Assembly (NCBI RefSeq): GCF_016906535.1
Contig: NC_057385.1
Location: 2,790,001-2,854,000, forward strand
DNA: 64,000 nucleotides
Source: Rhizoctonia solani
Lineage: Eukaryota; Basidiomycota; Agaricomycetes; Cantharellales; Ceratobasidiaceae
Direction of reading: 5' to 3'
A program made the translations under genes and the position numbers. Shown piece by piece: positions 1 to 15,100 of this stretch; within the stretch, counting starts at the first letter, position 1; each line of letters opens with the position of its first letter. The notes under the pieces are model-generated. The model was not told where the DNA came from. It saw nothing but the letters and a program-made list of their open reading frames with translations, and did no database searches.

Positions 1-354
1 TAACCTCTCCCTTTGTCGTAGTTCAGCTACCTTCCTTATGTGACATATTTGCCATTTCTGTGGCGTTGAGCCGAGTATCTGAATACAAACTGCAATTCAT
101 TCGTAGCATCACTTGTTTATTATAATAGCTCGTGTGAACATTATGTTGTCTAGGGACATCCAACTGGTGACATTTCGGTAATCAATTTCCCAAATGACGA
201 AATTGGTCGGGGCGTTTTGTCAACACTGTAACGCCGATCTCGCCCGAAAAGGAAATATAGTTGTTTTTGAGTCAGGCTCAATTATTCTGCGTACGTGGAG
301 GTACAACGGGCTTGGGGCCACATGTGTGTTTCTATGAGAACACATTGGCGACTC
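1..354. other. intergenic, 3' flank of NTAQ1
   Basis: No convincing coding exon on either strand. It lies beyond the stop codon of the leftward NTAQ1 gene and probably holds its 3' UTR plus spacer. Confidence 0.5.
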
Positions 355-1424
355 TCAGTCCGCCGAAGCTGGGTTGGGGGGTGCGCTTAGCGCACCATCA
401 CAGTCATTTCCGAGATTTCCGTCTTCCCGCGCATGAAGCCAGCGTAACGACAAAAAGTCATCCATCCGCAGTAATACGGAACCGGGCGCACCTTCTCCCG
501 GCATATGGACAAACTCATCCATGAGATTGTTGGTTACCCCTCTTGCGCTCGCGCCCGGACCGACGATCGTATTGTACGACGGCGGGGGCATGATATACTG
601 CATATTCCCTCTGTCGTCCATTTTCATCTGCTAGTTCAAGCCCCTAATTAGCATATATGCGTGTCAAATGGATACGAATCGACAACCATGTGGGACCGGT
701 CCGAAGCAAACTCTTCGAGATACTGTGAGGCCGGGATTACTCGAAACATACTACATAATAGGGGTAAATTATAAAATGACGTGACCCACGATAAGGCGGG
801 AGCTCACCTTTGCAATGAGGGTTCGAATGTACCATTGTTAAATAAATGGGGTCGAAACGTGAATGATGTATAATCTGGGGGTATCGTAAAGGTTAATAAG
901 CCCTAGAACTCTGAGGGTGCATATATACATACCCTTCCATGTAGTCAGTTTTCCCAGGATGGAATCAAAATCCACTACATAAGTCCGATCGGCTACTGCT
1001 AGTCCGGGTTCGTGTTCTCTTGCAGATGTGACCAAGACCATGATGACATGATAATCCCTACAGATATGGTCGGTGAACCTTTTGTGCCTTGTGCTTGTGG
1101 GGTACTGACCACACCACAGGGCAACCAATATCTAGCTTATTTAAGGTCGCTCTTTGTCCCCATATTAGTACCTGTACCCGCCACGGATATAAAAATAGGT
1201 GCATCCAGAGCCTTCAGTCGAGCTTTTTGCAAATGGATCAGAACACACACCGTCTTGGCTTCGTTGGAAAGAAAGACAGCGTAAACATCTTGGAGATGTA
1301 AGGCGCCCGAGTTAACGATCTTTTGACATGCGAGGTATATGTTCTCTTCACAATAGCAAGAGGTATAGGGCGTATTAAGTTCGTCTATAAGTTTTTCAAC
1401 AATAGGATCCAAAAGTGTAGACAT
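355..1424 (-). CDS. NTAQ1: protein N-terminal glutamine amidohydrolase (NTAQ1 family)
   Basis: Deamidates N-terminal Gln to Glu, the first step of one branch of the Arg/N-degron pathway; cytosolic or nuclear. I read six exons on the minus strand: 1178-1424, 1110-1131, 933-1057, 808-874, 687-750 and 355-627. They splice in phase to 265 codons with no break. Family marks are the catalytic Cys motif YTSCYCEEN near residue 20, YAVFLSNE, the catalytic His in VVWDYHVI, the catalytic Asp in VVDFDSIL, and FASDRSHM followed by a Pro-rich PPPSYNTI segment. Exon 2 is only 22 nt. The stretch between SNEAKT and WDYH is longer than in the human enzyme (205 aa), so part of the end of exon 1 could be misassigned. 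The start is the first in-frame ATG, 76 bp beyond the ASH2 stop. Family assignment is firm; the exact exon 1 donor is less sure. Confidence 0.85.
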
Positions 1425-1500
1425 GGCAAGAACAGAAAGAGATCCCCCACAACAGCCATCACAGCACCAAATAACCTAAAACGCCACCAATGTCTCTAGC

Positions 1501-3401
1501 TCACTCTTGCCTCCACTCCATCGGGGTTGACTCTCTCTTAATGTCAACGCCTTCACTTCGGGCACCATCAATAGCAGCTAGTGCATCCCAAGCTGCGGAT
1601 GCATCAACGACCTGATACACATATGCACCATCCGTCCCAAGATGCGACAACCCATCCGCCGGAACATCCGGCTCCATAGTTTGAGGAGTGGTTGTCCCAG
1701 GTGTTCCTTCGACCGGTGGAGTCGCGGCGCCGGCATCACGTTCAGCTTTGAGTGTTCACCCTTCGCTGATCTTCTTTCTTTCGTCGTTAGCGGCCTCGGC
1801 TTTCCGAACATTCTCAGCTTCGTTTGCCTCTATTGCCGCCTTTGCATGTGCCTCTTCTTTGGCATCCAAGGCCCATTGCTCGGCCATGAATTCCGGGTAG
1901 CGTTCTTGCAAGGGCCGCCAGGTTGGGTTTGAACCCTCTTGTTTCACGCTGGGAGTACTATCTGTGGATTCAAGTAACGCATCAATGTCGTCCGGTGGCC
2001 TGAAGTGAAAGTTCGGGCCGGCATTGATACGCGCTATGCCCCTCCAAACACTGATATAAAAGGGTAGTATCCCAGCCAACCGTCGTCGTAAGCATTCTCG
2101 CGTTCCCGCTGGAATGCCTCGACTGCTCCGCCTCTTCGCGATTTGACCGAAGTCGATTTTGGATCGACACGAAGTTGGAGGTAATCGTATATATCCTCGA
2201 ACGCGACGCCTTGGCATTCTCCATTTACGAAAAATGCGATTTTGGAATCTTTGAGAATAGGGAGTGGACGCATGACGGGGGTCGCCACAGGTTTGGGACG
2301 AGTACGTTCTGGTAATTTTTTGGCGGATCGCTTAGTGGGAGATGGTAAAGGAGGTGGTGGGGGTTTGTTATTTTGCTCTAGCAATGCCTCCATCTCCTTC
2401 GACACTCTGTATTCCACCGACTCGAAATATAATTGGTGTTTGAATTGAATGGGAATACGCTTTCGCATTATTCGAGCTGGGTCGGTAGGATCTCCAGGCT
2501 GTGCCTCGCGCCTTGAAGGAAGTGAAATATAGAGTCCAACCACGTCCCCTGTGCGAAAAGGACGCCCATATGGTTTGGGCCGAGATAGGGTTACCTTTTC
2601 ACCAGTTTTGTCCCTCATGCCGTAGCTATAGCCGTCGAGACCAACAGGCCCGTTCAAAGGGGCCTCCCGGCGAGCCCACCCGAGACGAACATGTGAACCC
2701 TCTGGATTGGCTACGTCGCCTTTCCCCTCTCCTCCCCCCCTCTCAATCGTAATTTCAAAGTACCATTTCCCCTCCCTGATAGGCACATTTAACCGAGCGC
2801 TGCGATACCCTTTATCCGTGGTCATACGAAGTCCATCTTCCGTTACACGAACAAATGGGCTTCGATCCTCCCAACTGACATGAACACACGAAGCTGGAGG
2901 AGACTCCAGAGTACGGCATATAATACCTGGTATACGTGATGGTCCCGCAGGTATATATCGAAATCCTTGCCTGTTCATAGGGATGTCGGCTGTGACTCGA
3001 AAGTCGGATGTATCCCGTTCAGAGATAGGCAAGAAAACTGGGCCACGAGAGACCCCTTCAAGCTGTTCGTCACTAGTTATCTTGAAGTTGTAAATAATAG
3101 GTTGTGCGATATCCCCTTTGCTATCGTCCGTGGTTCTTGGGGCTGTTCGGGGTGGCCCTGTTCCTTTTTTACTTGAAGGGCCGGGGCTGGGACTATGCGA
3201 ATGTTTGAGGCCGGATTGAACACCTGAGAGGGCAGATTTCTTCTTGTTGGGAGGGGGATTGGGGCTATTTCTAGATTGTGGCCGCGGAGGTTCTGTCTCT
3301 CCTTCAAGTAAATTATGTTCCGATGGCGTTGGGGAATAGGTGTCCTCCAGATCGCTTTGAGGCAGACGTCGTTTACGACTTCCATTTCCTGACGAAGACA
3401 T
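1501..3401 (-). CDS. ASH2: COMPASS subunit Ash2/Bre2, SPRY domain protein (frame broken)
   Basis: Core subunit of the COMPASS/Set1 histone H3K4 methyltransferase; nuclear. The N-terminal 110 residues are Ser/Pro-rich. The SPRY domain follows: WYFEITIERGGG, RLGWARREAP, GYSYGMRDKTG and DVVGLYISLP, then a basic Pro-rich insert, then FFVNGECQGVAF and YYPFISVFGG. The frame breaks just after FGG at 2039-2042, in a C4 run (G4 on the coding strand). One extra G would join it to the next block, RINAGPNFHF, which completes the SPRY fold. Downstream the frame stays open to a TGA at 1756-1758. It then reads on in the same frame as an acidic, Pro/Thr-rich, coding-looking tail to TGA at 1501-1503. A 47-bp GT-AG intron could bridge the first break but would delete the conserved YYPFIS strand, so I reject it. 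The family call is sure; the true C-terminus is not. Confidence 0.8.
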
Positions 3402-3865
3402 AATACTATTTCCGATTCAGATATTTTAGTAAAGCATTAATGATCTAAATGACATGCTTACCAGCAACTAGCACTAATCCCCTCTTTTGTCTGATAGTAA
3501 AAACACCGAATGGGGTGGCTATTGTTGCTCAAAGCAAAGCGACAATGTTTCAAGATGACCAGTTAAATAATGCGAGCTTCTAGTACTCGTTCCTAGAGTC
3601 GGCTATCCTAATCAGTGTGATTGACGTTTCAAAATCGTGAATCCAACTGTGATGGTCGGAAAGAAATAGATCATGCACCGAACCAGATTCTGGCCACGGT
3701 TTTCGTTCGCTCTCACGTGACCGCGCTGGTCATCGAGTGTTCCACCACTCTAGTCCGCCTCCACTTACATGGAACCTTGTTATTTCTTGCATAGCAAACC
3801 GGTCTAGTTTGCCTACCACAGAAACACTCAGAATACTGTCTTCAATATAGCCGAAAATATCAGCC
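3402..3865. promoter_or_regulatory. divergent promoter ASH2 / BRF1-like
   Basis: These 464 bp separate two outward-facing start codons and hold no coding exon. They must carry both promoters. I see no clear TATA box. Confidence 0.5.
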
Positions 3866-5609
3866 GTGCCAGACCGCTCACGCATGCCGTGTCCGGCCTG
3901 TGGAAACCACGATCTCGAGTTCGACGACCAAATCCTCAGCCTATTATGTACGAATTGCGGAAATGTTGTCGAATCCAGCCAATCGGCCTTGGACTTCTCT
4001 ATGACAACTGAAAAAGGCACAGGTACGAACTTTGGTATGGGTAGAGCGTTGCACAATCAATCTTCAACTCTGGTGGCTCGTAGTGGAAGGTACTTGGGCA
4101 GCGACACTAGAGAGGCTCGCTGGATAAGAAACCTGGTAAGGAAGATACCTTTATGATTGACTTCAACTGCCTAACTAACGCTGTAGGAAGCTACAAAGTC
4201 ATTTCTGGCCGCCGTAACTAGGAATATGCACCAACTACCATGCACCGAACGTGCTCAATATATTATGGAACAAGCCATGAAAAAAGGGAGGTTTCGTTGG
4301 GGGCGGAGTGCAGAGCGTGTCGCTGGCGCTTCTATATGTCTGGCGCTCAGAGAATCTGGTAGAGCCGAGTCGATTCGTGAGGTAGCAGTAAGTGCGTACC
4401 ATGGTCTCCGGGGTCATGTCACTGAGTTTGGGGTAGGTTCATATACAATGTCGCCAAGAACACCTGGCACGAACTCACCGCCGAGTTGCGATATTACTTA
4501 GTATTAAAATCGAGCCGCTCGATCCAGCTCTACTAGTTTCATCAATATGGAATTACACCCAGGAATGCTTGACGGCTTCCGCTTCATTATTCCCTACCGA
4601 ACTCTCCAAGTTTCTTTCTGACTTGACTTCGTTCAGCCAATCAGTGCTAAACCTTGCACACCAACTGTCCAATTTAATCCTTCGAGTCTCTCTGACCAAC
4701 GGCCGTCAATCGAACATAGTGGCATGTGCCCTTTTTATGGTTTCACTATCAGGCCAAGCTGGAAAACCCATACCAAAACCTGGAGTACTTGCGTCAGTCC
4801 TCGGCGATCGATTTGGAGGTGCTGCTAGGAGTATCGCTGACCGTATTAGGGAGATAGAGAGGCTTATCGAGGATTGGAGGCATGAATTACCGTGGGCAGA
4901 TACAGATCTACCCGCCAACTCGCGGAAACGAACCATCAAAGTTGCTACCTGGATCAAGGACGTCATTCACTTCAAGGACGACCTTTGGTCAAAACAAATT
5001 GAAGCAGTGGCCCATGCGCATTATAGTCCATCTATTGAGGACGATTTCGACGAAGGAGAAGATGATACGAGCTCGTGCACTGGCTCTTATTCTACAGTTG
5101 GTTCAAAGCGCAGTAGTAACGGGACCCAGAGTACATCCAACAGCAAGCGACCTCATCTAGATCGTGGTTACTACGACTCTGGCCGACCACGCGCATATGT
5201 AGTTGAGCAATCCAAAGCGCGCCCAAGTGCCCAGGCAACCATTCTGGCCTCATTACTCGACCCATTCTCCTGCTCTATCTCGACGCCTTCAACACTCGGT
5301 TCTGCCTGGGATGAACTCAAAAGAAGCGACAGTGTCGCGGATGAGGACTTATTCGAAGAAGGCGAGCTCGAAAGATTAATCCGATCTGATGAGGATGTTC
5401 GAGCACTTCGGGCCCGCTGGGAAGCAGAAGGTCGCTTTGAAGGCATACCGGAATGGATCGATGAGCCGCAAGAGGTTCCTCCTGACCTCGTTAATGCGGG
5501 GGATTTACTAGATGCGTTTGACCCTGATGTCGAGGAATTAGTTGGAGCATGGCGCGGTCCCAGCCCTACAGGATTCGACGACAACAATTCTTACTTTTAT
5601 GATGATTAG
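3866..5609 (+). CDS. TFIIB/BRF1-like transcription factor
   Basis: General transcription factor of the TFIIB family, probably the RNA polymerase III factor Brf1 (TFIIIB). Three exons (3866-4135, 4187-4387, 4437-5609) splice in phase to 547 aa. The intron at 4136-4186 carries a CTAAC branch site. The N-terminus is a zinc ribbon with CPACG and CTNCG pairs. Two cyclin-like repeats follow: the first around ERAQYIMEQA and SICLALRESG, the second around IVACALFMVSLSG. The last 200 residues are acidic and Ser-rich, with the helix EDVRALRARWEAEG. I could not recognise the classical Brf1 TBP-binding block, so a lineage-specific TFIIB-like paralogue is the alternative. A second ATG at 3884 starts directly before the zinc ribbon and could be the true start. 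Nuclear. Confidence 0.75.
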
Positions 5610-5784
5610 AGAGCGGACTTACGACCTGGGTACTCTGTGATTTAATATTACGCTTTCGTCGCTACTGTGTACTAATATCTACCTTGGTTCTCATATCTTG
5701 CATAGCCCTTGCATATATGCGCTTATAACATTGCATTGTAATACATTCATTATTTTGTTCACTTGACGGATATTAATAAAGAAA

Positions 5785-7235
5785 TCATCCGCTTTTTTCT
5801 GACACCAAGGCTTCAAGCTCTGCTCTTTTTGCGTATCCCATCCTATCCGCAACATAATGCTGCCCTAACACCTCCACGCCGACTCTCAGCACTTCGACAA
5901 CAGTAGTCTCTATCCACTCGTGTGCATCCCACATTCCGAGCCAACCCGCAGATACACCTTGTGTTACAGTGGCGTGCGCCAGTTCATGGGCAGGGTCAAC
6001 AAGGTAAAGCAAGAACTGGAGTTGCTGCTGTTCAGCCTTGGGAGTTGGAGGCACAGCAGGATTCTCAGCTCCAGGAAGGCTTGGGATTTTTGTGGGCAGT
6101 TCAGGCGAGAAGAAGGGCTGTACGCGAATATAGACGGTGGAGTAAGTTGTTGGATTTTGTAGAGTTGGAGATTTGGGCTCCGAGGTGGTTGGCTGTGCCG
6201 CGCGAACCTTCACCATTTCCGCTATTTCAGCCTAATAACATGTCAGTTTTTAGGTGGTCAAAAATTCAATTTATAGTACCTCAGCTAATTTGATAGCTTC
6301 TTCATAGCTGTGGAGGGCATTTAATTCACGATCAGTCGACCCTTCCTTCTGGCGGGTCTCGTTGCCTCGGTTTACAGTAAGATCGCCTCCTTCAACTTGA
6401 TCCATGATCTAGATCATGTATCATCCCACAAGCTACATTAAACCATAACAAAAGCTTACCTTTGCGAGCGAGCGGTATACGAGAGATTCTATTCCGTCGT
6501 ATCCCTGCATATCATGACTAAGCCAGACCTGGATAACCTCGTGCTCAGAGATGGGAGGTGCAACCACATTCATGATTTCAGTAAGCGTCGAAAGCGATAC
6601 ATTCCTGAGGTCTTGACCTGAACGTACACTCAGACAAGACCGCATTCAACGTTCGTTTCACTCACTTATTTTATCAATTTGGGCATTCTTGACATACTCC
6701 ATCATGCCCTCGCCCCATTTCCTGGCCAGTTCCCCGCGAGCAGCAGCGGCTGGCGGAATAGGCGGAAGATGTTTTGCTTGCTCTTCGACTACTGTTCTAG
6801 CCTGTTGCAACGCAGCAGATGCGCTATTCCAGACGCTGCCCCATCCCCATGAGCCTGCGAGACAGCCGGAGCATTTTCCTCGGTAGTAGCCGTTTGACTT
6901 GTCGATGCGTTAGGAGGCGGCGTGGCCGTCGATGCTATACGAGATACTGGAGTTCCTGCGCGCGATGAGTCGACACTACGGCGAGGGTTGCTTGTAACAG
7001 ACAGGCGGATTCGTTCAGTAGGTTTGGCAACGGGTGCAGGGGTAGACTTTGTCGGCTCCGAGCTCTTTTGAGTTATTTCATCCAGAAAGGCCAGAGCCTC
7101 TGCTCCTTCTCCGCTGACCCCAGCTGATGGTGGGGCAGGAGAACTACCGCTCTTCCGATTGACTGGCGGAGGTGCCCCGAGAGAGTCCAAATCATTCAAT
7201 AGATCCTGTGCCTCCTGCTGCTTAGACTTGGACAT
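5785..7235 (-). CDS. MTC1: Mtc1-family protein (maintenance of telomere capping 1, DUF5427)
   Basis: Fungal protein of poorly known molecular role; the yeast homologue is linked genetically to telomere capping and vesicle traffic. It opens with SKQQEAQDLLNDLDSL and a Ser/Pro-rich linker. A Trp/Gly block then leads into an Ala-rich helix (SVWNSASAALQQA). The C-terminal domain contains VYIRVQPFF, LQFLLYLVDPAHEL and QGVSAGWLGMWD. Introns at 6618-6665, 6409-6459 and 6232-6279 are clean. The frame must change once near 6845-6898. Either one G is missing from the G4 run at 6845-6848 (435 codons), which would restore the family GGW motif, or a 44-bp intron with a poor GTCAAA donor lies at 6855-6898 (420 codons). 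Its start lies 175 bp from the HAT1 start, head to head. Confidence 0.8.
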
Positions 7236-7410
7236 GATAAACTAGGTTGGATAAATGGCGAGCTTGTTCAGGTAGTGGTTGTACTCAGCCAAAGGGTGTC
7301 TGGGTCCCCAATTTCAAACGGAGCCACGATCAATCAGCTTTGAGTTCGAATTGGTCATTGGACTCGCGCCCTCCTGGACCTGAAGCCTCTTCTCCTCTAC
7401 ATTGACAAAA
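7236..7410. promoter_or_regulatory. bidirectional promoter MTC1 / HAT1
   Basis: Only 175 bp separate the two divergent start codons, so regulatory sites are probably shared. No TATA box is evident. Confidence 0.45.
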
Positions 7411-9317
7411 ATGGGAGACTGGCTATCGAATTCGAACGACGCGCTGTGCCTCAAACTTGGTTCGATTAATCATAAAAGAATTCTAATACATTGAACTTAC
7501 CCGTCCTGTGACCTAGTACGAGCTGCACGCGACGAAGTAGTATTAACTGAGGATGAGCGAGGTGTTATTGAAGAGTTTCATCCGACTTTTACATACCCAG
7601 TGGGCTATTGATTTAATTCACTCTCATTCCTTCTACTTATTTCTATGTCGAGATTTTTGGAGACAAAGAAACCATATATGGCTACGCAGACCTCAAGATT
7701 AGTGTAAGTATTCAAGTTGAACGCGTATTGCACGTATTGACCTGTTGTTTCAGCTTTTCTTCACCTCTGGATCGCTCTCTATGTTCTTGAATGTAGCTTC
7801 AGCGGCCAAACTTCCATCCAAGACGGCGGATGACATTGAAGGTACACTGTACAAATTCATACCACCTGGTATGTATCTTATACTTGCTCGCGAACGTGCA
7901 TATTGATATTTTGTAGACTACAGCAAATCAGCCGAATCATTCCAGAACACCGTTGAGAAGGAGGCGGCAACATTCAAACCGTTGGGCGACAAGATACACA
8001 CCTACGTGAGACGGGCGGCTGGTCATGGAAAGGGGAAGAGTAGAGATACCAGCCCCATTTCGGAAGACGATCCCGATGCAATCGTATTTGAAGTCTATCA
8101 TGTGAGTTTTGGTTACCGCTCCATGAAGGTAGTTTTACCTCAATACCGGTTTCAGTCTACTTGGGATACCCCAGGTTTCCGCGAATATCACCGGCGTATG
8201 CAGATTTTTATTCTGCTTTACATTGAGGGAGGTAGCTACATTCAAGAGGACGAGGAGAAATGGGAATTTGTAGCTTCGTAAGTTGACTCCCACTTAAATA
8301 AGCCTGGGTTTAATCTATTCGTCTATCAACCTCAGGTATGAACGCCGGCGCAGCCATTCACCCAACGATAGTCTCGATGACCCACCAACATACACGTACC
8401 ACTTCGTTGGTTATTCATCGTTGTACCCGTTCTGGTGCTGGCCTGACAAGGTTCGATTGAGACTGAGGTGGGTGCATACAATTTACCTGATGCACGGTTC
8501 AATCGATCACCTTGAGGGTTTAGTCAATTCGTGATCCTCCCACCCTATCAACACGCTGGCCATGGCTGTAAGTCACTAAATTAACTAGCACCGTCACTGG
8601 AATATAGTTCTGACATGAAATTCAGCTGCTTTGTACAACGCAATTTATCAGTTTTCCCTTGGGCGGGACGAGGTTGTGGAACTTACTGTTGAGGATCCAT
8701 CAGAGGCGTTCGAAGACTTGCGAGATCGGAATGACATGAAAAGGCTACTTTCTCTGGAGGTATGTGTTCAGGGTCATCTATTTGGCACAGCCAGCGCATG
8801 CCCACCGGCGCCCTAGGCGTTCATGCAGGAAGGAAAAGGAGGGAAATTCGGACCTCCAGCTAATAAAGCGTGGGTTGAAAAGTGGCGCCGGGACCTTAAA
8901 ATGGCTTCGGCAAGTAAAATAAACCATTTAATACCTGAAGTATCCTAACGGTGACCAACCCACAGCGCCAATTTCATAGGCTTATCGAAATGTTACTTTT
9001 ACGAGAATTGGACCCATCATCCAAACAAGCCCAAAAGGCATTTAGGATACAGGTAATTTTTACTTGAGACCCGGGAAAAGTGAATGATTGTAATCTCCTT
9101 CCCAAATTAGGTCAAGGAACGTCTATACCGGTTTAATTATGTGAGTTCCGATTGAATCTACACGTGCAATCGAGAAATCGGTCGGAGCCTGAATGCTTTT
9201 TCCAAAATGTAGGAAGTACTCGCTCAGTTGGAAAAGGAAGAAAGGCTGGAAAAGCTGGAAGAAACTTTCCAAAACGTTCGAACCGACTATCAACGCATTC
9301 TTGCCACAGTAAAGTGA
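7411..9317 (+). CDS. HAT1: histone acetyltransferase type B catalytic subunit Hat1
   Basis: Acetylates newly made histone H4 on Lys5/Lys12 before chromatin deposition. I read 13 exons joining in phase to 409 aa: 7411-7459, 7517-7599, 7653-7703, 7754-7868, 7917-8101, 8156-8277, 8336-8467, 8524-8567, 8626-8759, 8817-8909, 8966-9052, 9111-9140 and 9213-9317. The N-terminal Hat1 domain shows FHPTFTYP and IYGYADLKI. The GNAT core shows LRLSQFVILPPYQHAGHG, the acetyl-CoA motif A, followed by LTVEDPSEAFEDLRD, typical of Hat1. The C-terminus is a charged helix rich in Glu and Leu. The intron at 8910-8965 uses a GC donor (GCAAGT), the only way to keep the frame there. The first intron has a weak GTTCGA donor. 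Intact and confident. Confidence 0.95.
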
Positions 9318-9455
9318 TATACAATCAACGGATGCCCCGGAAACGGATGCCCTGACTACATGCGTGTCTGAGCGGGTTAAACGGCACCTCGAATTCAGAA
9401 AACCATCCAAATAGGCGTAATGTACAGTAGTCACCAAATGTAGTCCCAAATATCT

Positions 9456-12122
<2,667 letters not shown>

Positions 12123-15100
12123 AGTGCAGCGCTTTCAAGAATACAGTAGTTATACAACAGGTGGGTTGGATAATATAATCGAATGGTTTGTTCCAAGATA
12201 GCAGGCGCAGAGCTGTAATAATCGGAAGATTCCGATATCCCAGAAATCAGGAAAGACTGATAGCGCCTGGCGGTCGAAAGCGGAAATATGATATGCCCCC
12301 TAGACAAAAAGCAGTATGTTTCCTGTGTAGTTCCAGTAAGTTTCTAGTGGATGCAAGCACGATAAGAATGTGTTGTCTAAAAATTAAGAATAGATTGGGT
12401 TGTGGTCGCTGGTGTCGGCAAAATTCAATCCAAGCCCCCCGCAACGTCACCTCGTGAAATAGCCGTTTGGACGACCCAATCACAGTCCCTCGCTCCTGAG
12501 TGGCTGTGAAGGTTGGCGCTTCTTCGCGCTCTTGACGAGTCCGGCGCTCGAGCTTCAAAACCGGGCTCGAAATGTTGCATAAGTCTGAGTTAATCTCATT
12601 ACTTAACCAAAGAACTTCCTAGGTCTAGAGCGAGGACAATCCACAAATTAAGACAAAATACCCCAAGCCCACAAGGTGTGTCGCGCCGGGGGTGGCATAT
12701 TTCCCTCACGTCAGGAGGTTTCTAGACCGTTCTAGCACCGGGTAAACGTATGCATTTATGTGACGGCATTTGGAGCGTATCTACTGCTCCAAGCAATCCG
12801 GGCGGTGTGTTTGTAAAGGGAGGGTAGGTATGGTGTAGCGCAACGTATGTAGCGTCACCCGGAGTCGATGATATAGCGCATGTAATCGATATTCAATAGT
12901 GTATTGTAGTACTCCATAACACGTTGCGTGCACCGATATACCTTTATCAGCATAGGGGCTGGAATGCCTACCAAGCCGTAGTAGTGCCGTGCCAATTGGT
13001 CGTTTCGAGAGCCAGTACCCCTCGGTGGGATCCGGGAGCTAGATTAAGAACGGCCTTGGGTTCCGAAAGCTTCTTCCCCAGCAGTTTTGGTGCACAAACA
13101 AGATAAGGCCAGTTGTATCTGTGACAGTTTCTTATGGGGCGTGCGCAAGTGAGTATTGGGCGCATATAGCTGGGGGTGTCACGACGCACAGTCAACTCAG
13201 TTTCGTACCTCGGCGCCGGTGGGAATTGATTACCGAGCAGGATGTTGGAGAAATTGCCAATAACGATATACTTGAGGAAGGACGAGTGTCGTCAGACCCT
13301 TACTTTCCCCCAACACAGCTCGGCTGGGGAGATTCTGCCCCAAAGATACTTACAATCCGACTCGGCCATTAATTTAGAGCGTAGTATTTTTATAATCAAG
13401 GTGAGTGACTGGGTTGAACCTCGTACCATTTTACCCCATTGAACATCAGTGCCCCAGGCTCCGTCTGTTCTATCGTCTCATTAGAACACTCGCACATCAT
13501 TGTTTCCCCTCTACATAGTCGTACGATGCGTAAGTACATTTTTCTACCAATATATAAAAGGCGCAGGTTGGACCGAGGGCTGTTTCAACGATTCTGGACC
13601 TGGGAGCGAACAAGTGAAGCTCACATGCTGTATTTACAACAGAGACCGTAACATACCAACCCGGTGTTTCATCGCCTCTGTCTGCCTTTGCACGACATGA
13701 ATCAACACTCCCAGGCGCAGTTGCACAGCATCAACCCCGACGCGGACCTGCTTTTCCAACCTCCCGGCCCCTGCGCCCATTTGCGTCGATGAACACATCT
13801 GTAATGGCCAACGGAAAGCCCAAACCCGCTGTCAAAATGATCGAACCCAAAGACACCGGCCGTCAGTTCTTTGTTTTGGGACTTTCCCAGTCTGAGCTCG
13901 CTCGCCGATAGTGCGGCCTTTCTCTCCACTTCTTGCGCAAAATCGACTGGCGTCCGGGCACATTCATCCCATTCTCTATCTCTGTCGTTGGTCGAACCCC
14001 CACCATGTCTCGCTCTGGAATTGTGGTCTTCATGCGACGCTTGCAGTGTTTTTCTCATGCCTATTTTGGGATGTGTGTATTCTACGGCAACATGTGGCTT
14101 TCTACTTATGTACTTTTAATTAGCTGATTGATTCTATACTGAACTTTTTTTGCAATTTCTCGGAATGTGATGTTCAAGAGGTTGCACGAACATCAACAAA
14201 CCTGCCCTGTGTCAGCGATCAGAAGATGAAAATAACAGGCACAGTCCCGGGAATATAACGCGGCCCCCGTATGGTATATATTTGTGTTACCATGTGCAAT
14301 CATCAAGAGCATGTGGTCAATAATTGCCCTCGCAATTCTGGGCACATAAGAGTGTTGTTCCGATATCTGGGGCTCCGTCACTTACGTTGGTATGTTCGGC
14401 GATCATTATCCGAAGCATATATGCGACTTCTCATGTACTAATAGATATTCAAGAATGTGGCTCTGGACGTATGCAGATAGCTCAGTATGTGTCAACTCAG
14501 TCATAGGATTTGATTGAAGATGAAACTGGGCCGAGAAAATCTTTGAATAGGATGGCCGCATTGTCCGAGTACTGTCCGAGACACAGGAACGATGATTTGG
14601 AGTGTTTGTTGTACGAAGAGCCTATAACCTCGTGAGTAGCCTCGTGCAGCTAGTCGAACATCGTTGTGAAACATTCGGCTGGTTCGCACGTAAATACTAG
14701 AGGCTCAACGTAAGGATGATGCCCAGCACTGAATGTCGTGAGAGCTGGTTCAATAACTGGGGAGGCTTGGTATCCTTCTGATACTCACGTGTGGTTAGGA
14801 TAGACCTAATCACAAAGACTAAATGAAAGTTACTTTTGACTGGCTACTGTAATCTGACTGCCAACCCTACTTCTGAGTTTGGTAATGCTATGGGTATAGA
14901 ATTGGAAACGTATTTCCACGGAGTGCTGAATAATACCCGATGTCTCGAGTGGACACTGCTCAGTGCGAGCGGAGATCCTGAGTGGCTTTTGGAGCTTTTT
15001 GGCATCCAGAACGGAAACAGGTATATATACTGGACACGGCGCGGGCCACTCAGAAATTTCGCTCAGCTTGTAATCGATTCATAATCGATTTGTGCAGGTT

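Noticed and set aside
2034..2095. A possible 47-bp intron at the ASH2 frame break
   Set aside because: It restores the frame, but it would remove the conserved YYPFIS strand of the SPRY domain. A missing base in the adjacent G run explains the break better.
5171..5587. A 138-codon minus-strand frame rich in Ser
   Set aside because: It is the antisense shadow of the BRF1-like C-terminal exon.
14836..15084. An 82-codon frame with Trp/Leu-rich ending
   Set aside because: No family resemblance and no splice partners; it lies just upstream of RAS and may be leader or random.
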